Shown: positions 27,911 to 35,054 of the stretch, piece after piece | How the letters are laid out: each line of letters opens with the position of its first letter | Position numbering within the stretch: position 1 is the stretch's first letter | DNA from: an uncultured Acidobacteriota bacterium | GTDB taxonomy: Bacteria > Acidobacteriota > Polarisedimenticolia > Polarisedimenticolales > Polarisedimenticolaceae | DNA length: 35,054 nucleotides | Assembly (NCBI GenBank): GCA_945787955.1 | Contig: CALZKF010000045.1 | Span: 10,833 to 45,886, forward strand | Direction of reading: 5' to 3' | Position numbers and translations under genes: made by a program | Notes under the pieces: model-generated | What the model was told of the DNA's origin: nothing | Seen by the model: only the letters and a program-made list of their open reading frames with translations | Database searches by the model: none

Positions 27911-28523
27911 CCGCCAGTTTCCGGAATACATCCTTCGTCTGTTTCCGGCTCTGTTCCTGTGAGGTCGATGTGTCGATGACATGATCGGCCACTGCCAGTT
28001 TGCGGGAGAGGGGGAACTGGGCCTGGATCCGGGCCATGGCGCCGTCTACGCTCAGGGTGCCACGGGACATCAGACGCAAGAGCTGTTCTTCGCGGCTGCA
28101 GCTCACGACCACCAGGCTGTCGTATTCGCGGTAAACGCCGGTTTCCACCAGCAGTGCCGCCTCGAATATCATCACCGGCGCGTCGCCGCCTGCGTCAATG
28201 TATGCCGCCAGCATCTCCGCCGAGGCTTCCCGGACTTTGGGGTGGACCAGCCGGTTCAGTTCTTCCCGGGCGGCAGGATCCTGGAACACCAGTTCTCCCA
28301 GCAGAGGCCGGTTGATGGAGCCGTCCCGATCCAGGATGCCGTCACCGAACCGGGCCACGACGTCATCGTAGGCGGTGCCTCCCGGTTCCATGACCTGGTG
28401 GGCGACCGCATCGCCGTCCTGGACGTAGGCTCCCAGCTCACGGAACCAGCCGGCCACGGTGCTTTTCCCCGATGCGATCCCGCCGGTCAGGCCGACCCGA
28501 ACGATTTTGCGAGTCGTGGTCAC
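27897..28523 (-). CDS. coaE: Dephospho-CoA kinase
   Basis: GTG start at 28523; [43 protein letters not shown] overlap with folD stop. Confidence 0.95.
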   Translation of the reverse strand: MTTTRKIVRVGLTGGIASGKSTVAGWFRELGAYVQDGDAVAHQVMEPGGTAYDDVVARFGDGILDRDGSINRPLLGELVFQDPAAREELNRLVHPKVREASAEMLAAYIDAGGDAPVMIFEAALLVETGVYREYDSLVVVSCSREEQLLRLMSRGTLSVDGAMARIQAQFPLSRKLAVADHVIDTSTSQEQSRKQTKDVFRKLAVRPA

Positions 28524-29461
28524 CGTATCCGGTTGCCGGCCGAGACAAGGGTGTTCTTGAGCAGCATCGCGATGGTCAGCGGCCCGACCCCGCCGGGGAC
28601 CGGCGAGAGCCATCCCGCCCGGGCGGCGCCGTCCAGCGGATGGACGTCACCGACCAGTGTGGCCCCTTTTTCGCGAACCGCTTTCAACCGCCTGGGATTA
28701 TCCCCGAAAAGTTCGATGCAGGTCGCCTCGTCGGTGATCCGGTGGATTCCGACGTCTACCACCACCGCACCCGGTTTGATGAAGTCGGCGGTGATAAGGC
28801 CGGGGCGTCCTACCGCGGCCACCAGGATGTCGGCGGAGGCGCAGACCTCGGCAAGGTTCCGGGTCCTGGAATGGCAGATGGTGACGGTGCAGTGTTCCCG
28901 AAGAAGCAGCAGGGCCATCGGTTTGCCGACGATATTGCTGCGGCCGACTACAACCGCGTGCCTGCCTTTCATTTCAATACCGTTCCGCTTCAGGAGTTCC
29001 ATGATCCCGGCGGGGGTGCAGGGCAGGAACCCCGGCATGCCGATGAGCAGGCGGCCGGCGCTGGCCGGATGGAACCCGTCCACATCCTTGTCCGGGTCGA
29101 TGCGCTGGATGACATTCTGCTCTTCCACCTCCGCCGGCAGAGGCAGTTGGACCAGTATGCCGTGCACCGAGTCGTCGGCGTTGAGGCGGTCGATGGTGGC
29201 GAGGATTTCGGCCTCACCGGTGTCGGCCGGCAGGCGCAACACTTCCGATACCATGCCGGCGGCACTCGAGGCCTTCTCCTTGTTCCGGACGTAAACCTGG
29301 GAGGCCGGGTCCTCGCCGACCAGCACAACCGTCAGCCCCGGCCGGATACCATGCTGTTCCATCAGGGCGGCACAGCCGGCCCGCACCTCCTCCCGAATGG
29401 CGGCGGCGCATTGCCTGCCGTCCAGCTTGCGGGCGGTTTCTCGCTCCCGGGTGTCGGTCAC
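28520..29461 (-). CDS. folD: Methylenetetrahydrofolate dehydrogenase / cyclohydrolase
   Basis: [68 protein letters not shown] start. Confidence 0.97.
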   Translation of the reverse strand: MTDTRERETARKLDGRQCAAAIREEVRAGCAALMEQHGIRPGLTVVLVGEDPASQVYVRNKEKASSAAGMVSEVLRLPADTGEAEILATIDRLNADDSVHGILVQLPLPAEVEEQNVIQRIDPDKDVDGFHPASAGRLLIGMPGFLPCTPAGIMELLKRNGIEMKGRHAVVVGRSNIVGKPMALLLLREHCTVTICHSRTRNLAEVCASADILVAAVGRPGLITADFIKPGAVVVDVGIHRITDEATCIELFGDNPRRLKAVREKGATLVGDVHPLDGAARAGWLSPVPGGVGPLTIAMLLKNTLVSAGNRIR

Positions 29462-30138
29462 CGGGTTCCTCTCTCCCGCTGGCGCTGCAGCTTCTTCAGC
29501 TTTTTATTCAACCGTTTTTCCGTGGCGTATGCCGCCTTGTACTCAAAAGTCTGCCCCCGGGAATCCACTATCGGTAATTCGACCCGGAACTCCCTGGGGG
29601 AATCCCGCGGAGCGCTGAACACAAGTAGTCCGGTGACCTTGTGACCCGGCGTGAGATGCTGCTCCCCGTTGAACAGGGCCTGGGCCGCGACGGTGAACGC
29701 CTCCGGCATGTCCTGTTCGTGGACCGAATAGCCGGTCTGGATCCGGGCCAGGTCCACCGGCAGCTTCAACTCACCTGGAGGAGCCAGCAGCCAGCATTTC
29801 TGTGGTTCGAACGCCAGGGGGCCGTCGGAACGGTTCAGGATCTCCAGCAGGAACGAGACGAACCTGACCGATCCATCCGGTCGTGGACCGAACGGATCAA
29901 CGCTTGAGCCGGTTTTTTCCTCGATGTATGCCGACCGGGAAGCGTCGGTCATCGGTGTCATTCGGATTACTACGGTCCGGCTTTGGAACACCCATACCCC
30001 GTCCATAAGTTCGCCGTTGGATGCGGTGGGATCCGGGAGGTAACCGGGCAGGAGCGGATTCCCGAGGCAGACCGATGCGGTGGCCAGGAGCAGGACAATT
30101 ACGGCCGGAGGCCGAAACGCTGTGTGTTTTATTCTCAC
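29458..30138 (-). CDS. Hypothetical exported protein
   Basis: Probable GTG start at 30138 ([37 protein letters not shown]), signal-like; GTGA overlap with folD. Confidence 0.55.
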   Translation of the reverse strand: MRIKHTAFRPPAVIVLLLATASVCLGNPLLPGYLPDPTASNGELMDGVWVFQSRTVVIRMTPMTDASRSAYIEEKTGSSVDPFGPRPDGSVRFVSFLLEILNRSDGPLAFEPQKCWLLAPPGELKLPVDLARIQTGYSVHEQDMPEAFTVAAQALFNGEQHLTPGHKVTGLLVFSAPRDSPREFRVELPIVDSRGQTFEYKAAYATEKRLNKKLKKLQRQRERGTR

Positions 30139-30215
30139 AGGGAAAAGATACCACAGCGCCGCGGCGGATTCGCACACCAGGCAGCGGGCTGTTAAAGTCT
30201 TGTCCTTGATTAATT

Positions 30216-30239
30216 GCCGCACGATACGACGCGTGCGGC
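30216..30239. repeat. Perfect 8-bp inverted repeat GCCGCACG-ATACGACG-CGTGCGGC
   Basis: Read directly. It sits just upstream of the YceI SD/ATG and overlaps a weak -10 candidate (GATACG, 30223-30228). Confidence 0.75.
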
Positions 30240-30253
30240 GGGGAGACAATTAC

Positions 30254-30901
30254 ATGAAAAAGATTCGAATTCTGTACGTATTGTTCATGGTTGCCGCACT
30301 GGTCGCTGTGGTCGGCTGTTCCAATCCGGCGGATGATGCGGCTCCTGCGACGGTCGCTGAGCCGAAGGCGACTTCGGCAGAGCCCGGAAATGAGTTGCCT
30401 GCAGGGACCGTCTACATTATCGAAGAAGGTTCCACCGTAGGATTTACCGGCAGCAAGATTACCGGATCCCATGAAGGCGGTTTCAACCAGTTCAGCGGTG
30501 AGATCGTGCTGGTCGATGGAGATCCGGCCGCTTCCCGCGTGTCGTTCACCATCGACACCACATCACTCTGGACCGACGCCGAGAAACTCACGGGGCACCT
30601 CAAAAGCCCCGATTTCTTCGATGTGGAGACCTACCCCACGGCGAAGTTCGTCTCCACCGGCATCGCCGCCACCGAAGGCGGTTACGAAGTCACCGGGAAC
30701 CTGGACCTCCACGGCGTGACGAAGCAGATCACCTTCCCGGCGGCGATTGCAGTTACGGACGGCGTGGTGACTGCAACGGCGGAATTCTTCGTCATGCGGT
30801 TTGATTTCAACATCGTCTACCCCGGCCGCCCCGACGACCTTATCCGGGACGAAGTGGTCATCCGGCTCAACATCACCGCCCGGGAGCAGGCCGGAATCTG
30901 A
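30254..30901 (+). CDS. YceI-family lipoprotein
   Basis: MKKIRILYVLFMVAALVAVVGCS lipobox; GFTGSKITGSHEGGFNQFSGEI...LTGHLKSPDFFDVETYPTAKFVST...GNLDLHGVTKQITFP. Confidence 0.93.
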   Translation: MKKIRILYVLFMVAALVAVVGCSNPADDAAPATVAEPKATSAEPGNELPAGTVYIIEEGSTVGFTGSKITGSHEGGFNQFSGEIVLVDGDPAASRVSFTIDTTSLWTDAEKLTGHLKSPDFFDVETYPTAKFVSTGIAATEGGYEVTGNLDLHGVTKQITFPAAIAVTDGVVTATAEFFVMRFDFNIVYPGRPDDLIRDEVVIRLNITAREQAGI

Positions 30902-30904
30902 ACC

Positions 30905-33721
30905 GTGGCTGCTCGCGAGATCGTCATCCGGGGGGCATCGGAGCATAACCTCAAGCGGGTCAACCTGACCCTGCCGAGGAACAAGCTGATCGTCATCACC
31001 GGCGTCTCCGGATCGGGGAAATCCTCTCTGGCGTTCGACACGCTGTACGCTGAAGGCCAGCGGCGGTATGTGGAATCGCTGTCGGCCTATGCCCGGCAGT
31101 TCCTGGAGCAGATGGAGAAGCCGGACGTAGAGTCCATCGAGGGGCTCTCGCCGGCAATCTCCATCGAGCAGAAGACGACTTCGCGAAACCCCCGCTCCAC
31201 CGTCGGGACCGTTACCGAGATCTACGACTATCTGCGACTGCTGTTCGCCCGGATAGGCGAACCGCACTGCCATCAATGCGGCAAGCCGATCCGGTCCCAG
31301 TCGGTGCAGCAGATCGTCGATGCGATCCTCGACCTGCCGGACGGGGCCCGGATCCAGGTACTGGCGCCGATTGTTCGGGGGCGCAAGGGGACCTATCGCA
31401 AGGAGTTCCGTGAGGCGGCCCGGCAGGGGTTCGTCCGGGCCCGGGTCGACGGTGAGATCCGGGACCTGTCCGAAGAGATCGAGCTGGACAAGAAGCTGAA
31501 ACACGACATCGAGATCGTTGTGGACCGGCTGGTGATCAAGGAGGGACTCGGAAACCGGCTCACCGACTCCGTGGAGACCGCCATGGAGGCGGCTTCGGGC
31601 CTTGTGATCGTGGACGTTGCAGGCAAGGGCGATCTGCTGTTCTCCCGGCATCTGGCCTGCTCCGACTGCGGTGTATCGGTTCCGGAAATGGAGCCGAGGC
31701 TGTTCTCGTTCAACTCGCCTTTCGGGGCATGCCCACAGTGCGACGGCCTGGGTGTCAGCAAGTCGTTTTCCAAGGAGCGGATCCTGCTGGACCCTGCCGT
31801 CTCACTCCGGGACGGCGCCCTGGCCTGGGGCTACGACAACTGGTCCCAGGTTCTGGAGAACTCGCTGTACCAGGCTTACGGAGTCGATCCCGGAACGCCG
31901 TACAAGAAGCTCCCCAAGAGATTCTTGAAGGTCCTGTGGGAGGGCGCCGGTTCAAGGGAATTCGATTTCCGCTGGCAGGGCAAGCGTTCGGCCTATCACT
32001 GGAAGGGGAAGTGGGAGGGGATCGTCCCCAGCCTTGCTCGACGTTACAAAGCCACCGAGTCCCAGACCAAGCGGGAGGCGATGGAAAAACTGATGGCGAT
32101 CCGCCCCTGCGAGGCTTGCCGCGGGATGCGGCTCAAGCCTGAGGCGCTGGCGGTAACCGTAGGCGGCCGGAATATTTCCCGGCACACGGCACTCTCGGTG
32201 GAGGAAGCGGTCAAGTTGTACCGCGGTCTGAAGTTCGGCAAGCAGGACCGGGTTATCGCAAAACCGGTGATGAAGGAGATCCTGGAGCGGCTGGGCTTTC
32301 TGGCCAATGTCGGTCTGGGCTACCTGACCCTGGACCGCTCCGCCGCGACCTTGTCCGGCGGCGAAGGCCAGCGCATCCGGCTGGCGACCCAGATCGGGTC
32401 CCGCCTCACCGGGGTGCTGTACATCCTGGACGAGCCGTCCATCGGGCTGCATCAGCGTGACAACCGCAGGTTGCTGGACACGCTGGAGGCGATGCGGGAC
32501 CTGGGTAACACGGTGGTAGTGGTGGAACACGACGAGGAGACGATACGGGCCGCCGATTACGTGGTGGATCTGGGGCCGGGTGCCGGGGAGCTGGGAGGGG
32601 AAATCGTATGCGCCGGCCCCCCAAAAAAGGTAGAAGCGTGCAGGAACTCCCTTACCGGTGCGTTCCTCTCCGGCAGGGAGACAATCCCGGTACCGGAGCA
32701 GCGCCGGGCCGGCAACGGCAAGGCGATCGAGATCCTGGGAGCCGCCGAGAATAACCTCAAGGAACTGGACGCCCGGTTCCCGCTGGGGCTGTTCACGTCC
32801 GTGACCGGGGTATCCGGGTCGGGGAAGAGCACCCTGGTAAACCAGATACTGCACCGGGCCCTGGCCCGGGCCCTGCATGGGGTCGAAGCGCTACCGGGCA
32901 AACACAGCAAGGTTTGCGGCGTGGAGCACATCGACAAGATCATCGACATCGACCAGTCGCCGATCGGCCGGACACCCCGCTCCAACCCGGCAACCTACGT
33001 CGGCCTGTTCACCCCGATCCGGGAACTTTTCTCCCAGGTCCCCGAGTCCAGGATGCGGGGCTACAAGCCGGGGCGGTTCTCCTTCAACGTTCGAGGTGGA
33101 CGCTGCGAGGCGTGCGAGGGCGGGGGCGTCCTGAAGATCGAGATGCACTTCCTGCCGGATGTGTACGTTACTTGCGATACCTGCGGCGGCAGGCGCTATA
33201 ACCGGGAGACGCTGGAAGTTCTCTACAAAGGCCGGAACATCGCCGAGGTCCTGGAGATGACGATCCACCAGGGCCTGGAGTTTTTCGAGGCGGTGCCGAA
33301 AATCCAGACCAAGCTGGCCACCCTCCAGGACGTTGGCCTCGGCTATCTCCGCCTGGGCCAGCCTGCGACCACCCTGTCCGGGGGGGAGGCCCAGCGGATC
33401 AAGCTGTCCAAAGAGCTCTCCCGCCGTGCAACAGGGAAAACGCTGTACCTGCTGGATGAGCCGACCACCGGGCTGCACTTCGAGGATATCCGCAAACTGC
33501 TGGCGGTCCTGAACAGGCTGGTGGACCAGGGCAACAGCCTGGTGGTCATCGAGCACAACCTGGACGTGATCAAGACCGCCGACTGGATCATCGATCTCGG
33601 CCCGGAGGGCGGAGGTAAGGGTGGGCGGATTGTGGCGGAAGGTACGCCGGAGGCTGTGGCCAAGGTACGGAAGTCGCGAACCGGGCAGTTATTGAAGCAG
33701 GCTCTATCTGCCGGGCAGTAA
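30905..33721 (+). CDS. uvrA: Excinuclease ABC subunit A
   Basis: 938 aa. [35 protein letters not shown]; two Walker A and two ABC signatures; CxxC zinc motifs; GTG start. Confidence 0.98.
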   Translation: MAAREIVIRGASEHNLKRVNLTLPRNKLIVITGVSGSGKSSLAFDTLYAEGQRRYVESLSAYARQFLEQMEKPDVESIEGLSPAISIEQKTTSRNPRSTVGTVTEIYDYLRLLFARIGEPHCHQCGKPIRSQSVQQIVDAILDLPDGARIQVLAPIVRGRKGTYRKEFREAARQGFVRARVDGEIRDLSEEIELDKKLKHDIEIVVDRLVIKEGLGNRLTDSVETAMEAASGLVIVDVAGKGDLLFSRHLACSDCGVSVPEMEPRLFSFNSPFGACPQCDGLGVSKSFSKERILLDPAVSLRDGALAWGYDNWSQVLENSLYQAYGVDPGTPYKKLPKRFLKVLWEGAGSREFDFRWQGKRSAYHWKGKWEGIVPSLARRYKATESQTKREAMEKLMAIRPCEACRGMRLKPEALAVTVGGRNISRHTALSVEEAVKLYRGLKFGKQDRVIAKPVMKEILERLGFLANVGLGYLTLDRSAATLSGGEGQRIRLATQIGSRLTGVLYILDEPSIGLHQRDNRRLLDTLEAMRDLGNTVVVVEHDEETIRAADYVVDLGPGAGELGGEIVCAGPPKKVEACRNSLTGAFLSGRETIPVPEQRRAGNGKAIEILGAAENNLKELDARFPLGLFTSVTGVSGSGKSTLVNQILHRALARALHGVEALPGKHSKVCGVEHIDKIIDIDQSPIGRTPRSNPATYVGLFTPIRELFSQVPESRMRGYKPGRFSFNVRGGRCEACEGGGVLKIEMHFLPDVYVTCDTCGGRRYNRETLEVLYKGRNIAEVLEMTIHQGLEFFEAVPKIQTKLATLQDVGLGYLRLGQPATTLSGGEAQRIKLSKELSRRATGKTLYLLDEPTTGLHFEDIRKLLAVLNRLVDQGNSLVVIEHNLDVIKTADWIIDLGPEGGGKGGRIVAEGTPEAVAKVRKSRTGQLLKQALSAGQ

Positions 33722-33771
33722 AAAATCCACGTATATGGTCTATTGATTCGCCCTGTATTGACGGGACTTTC

Positions 33772-33801
33772 TTGCCGCCTGTGCGGTCCAGTGTCTAAAA
33801 T
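33772..33801 (+). promoter_or_regulatory. Candidate promoter for citrate synthase
   Basis: TTGCCG (33772-33777), 18-nt spacer, TAAAAT (33796-33801). Confidence 0.45.
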
Positions 33802-33882
33802 ACATCGTTCCAGCAGTTCTTTGATCCACCCGTGCCCCGGCACCTCCCGGACGGTTGGAGTTTCGGCTAAAGGAGAGCACCG

Positions 33883-35054
33883 ATGTCCACACTGAAAGTG
33901 TCCACACTGAAAGATACTTTAGCCCGCAAGATTGAAGAGCACCGCCCCCGCACCGCTCGACTCCTCAAGGAGCACGGGGACACCAAGCTCGGCGATGTCA
34001 CCGTCGGGCAGGCGATCGGTGGCGCCCGTGGCGTGCGCTGCCTGGTGACCGATATTTCCTATCTGGATCCGATGGAGGGCATCCGGTTCCGGGGCAAGAC
34101 CATTCCCGAGACCTTCGCGGCGCTGCCCAAGTGGCCCGGTAGCGAGTACCCCACCGTGGAATCGTTTTGGTATTTCATGCTGACCGGCGATATCCCTACT
34201 GCCGAACAGACTGCCGAGGTTGTGGAAGATTTCAAGGAACGCCGCAAGGTGCCGCAATACGTCTTCGATGTCCTGCGGGCCCTGCCTCGTGATTCCCACC
34301 CGATGGCGATGTTCTCCGCAGCGATCCTGGCGATGCAGCGCGAGTCCAAATTCGTCGTCGAATACCAGGCCGGCATGAGCAAGATGGATTACTGGAAACC
34401 GACGTACGAGGATTCCTGCGACCTGCTGGCGAAGTTACCGACGATCGGTGCCTATATCTATCGCCTGAAGTTCAAAAAAGACGACATCATTCCCAGCAAT
34501 CCCGATCTCGACTTTGGCGGCGATTTCGCACATATGATGGGCATCGGCAAGCCTTATGACGATGTCGCCCGGATGTATTTCATCCTGCACTCCGACCATG
34601 AGTCCGGCAATGTCTCGGCCCACACGGTCCACCTGGTGGCCTCGGCGCTGTCCGATGTCTATTACTCCCTGTCAGCAGGGATCAACGGCCTCGCCGGACC
34701 GCTCCACGGCCTTGCCAACGAGAACGTGCTGCGCTGGACACAGGCGTTTATCGAGAAGCTCGGCGGTAAGGAACCTACCGAGGCCGTGATCAAGGAAGCG
34801 CTGTGGGACACCCTGAACAGCGGCCAGGTCATTCCCGGATACGGTCACGCCGTACTTCGCAAGACCGACCCGCGTTACACCTCCCAGATGGAGTTCTGCA
34901 AAAAGTACCTGCCTGACTACCCGCTGTTCAAGGTCATCAACATGATTTACCGGGTCGCTCCCGACGTTCTCATGGAGCACGGCAAGGCGAAGAACCCCTG
35001 GCCGAACGTGGACGCCCAGTCCGGCGTCATCCAGTGGTACTACGGAGTCGAGGA
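33883..35054 (+). CDS. gltA: Citrate synthase, eukaryotic/mitochondrial type (3' end cut by window edge)
   Basis: SD AGGAG before ATG 33883. GPLHGLANENVLRW, NSGQVIPGYGHAVLRKTDPRYTSQMEF, EHGKAKNPWPNVDAQSGVIQWYYGVE. Absent from the ORF track because it runs off the edge. Confidence 0.95.
   Translation, partial: MSTLKVSTLKDTLARKIEEHRPRTARLLKEHGDTKLGDVTVGQAIGGARGVRCLVTDISYLDPMEGIRFRGKTIPETFAALPKWPGSEYPTVESFWYFMLTGDIPTAEQTAEVVEDFKERRKVPQYVFDVLRALPRDSHPMAMFSAAILAMQRESKFVVEYQAGMSKMDYWKPTYEDSCDLLAKLPTIGAYIYRLKFKKDDIIPSNPDLDFGGDFAHMMGIGKPYDDVARMYFILHSDHESGNVSAHTVHLVASALSDVYYSLSAGINGLAGPLHGLANENVLRWTQAFIEKLGGKEPTEAVIKEALWDTLNSGQVIPGYGHAVLRKTDPRYTSQMEFCKKYLPDYPLFKVINMIYRVAPDVLMEHGKAKNPWPNVDAQSGVIQWYYGVE
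33884..33913. repeat. Perfect 15-bp tandem duplication in the citrate synthase N-terminus
   Basis: TGTCCACACTGAAAG at 33884-33898 repeated at 33899-33913; encodes STLKV-STLKD. Confidence 0.95.

Noticed and set aside
27981-29294. 437-aa plus ORF opposite coaE/folD
   Set aside because: Antisense shadow ORF crossing two well-supported genes.
1-35054. CRISPR array, IS element, prophage or toxin-antitoxin island
   Set aside because: No spaced repeats, transposase, integrase or phage structural genes seen; content is core metabolism.

Overview
The window is a GC-rich, gene-dense stretch of bacterial chromosome. It is mostly housekeeping and metabolic genes. I saw no CRISPR array, IS element, integrase or phage module.

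Main blocks, left to right:
- PAS sensor histidine kinase (cut by the left edge), a frame-disrupted membrane-protein gene, an alpha/beta hydrolase and a 31-aa membrane microprotein.
- A COG2509-like FAD dehydrogenase, a penicillin-acylase-family enzyme and a CAT-anticodon tRNA.
- A small zinc protein - hemB - HELGH metalloprotease - hemL - UPF0173 cluster.
- efp and a PcrA/UvrD helicase.
- A compact minus-strand operon: zinc-ribbon/DUF2007 - SRPBCC - macrodomain - two unannotated microproteins - DUF309 - frame-broken mntP.
- TPR-like protein - glmU - glmS - ClC/CBS - OprB-like porin.
- folK - deoxynucleoside kinase - panB - panC - panD, facing a folD - coaE operon.
- A YceI lipoprotein, uvrA and a eukaryotic/mitochondrial-type citrate synthase (cut by the right edge).

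No clearly new large system stands out. The observations most worth following up are the translationally coupled microproteins in the macrodomain operon, the zinc-protein/heme gene cluster, two disrupted genes, several long inverted repeats in promoter regions, an in-frame tandem duplication at the start of the citrate synthase gene, and a dnaX-like slippery heptamer inside uvrA. All family calls come from reading motifs by eye; no database search was run.
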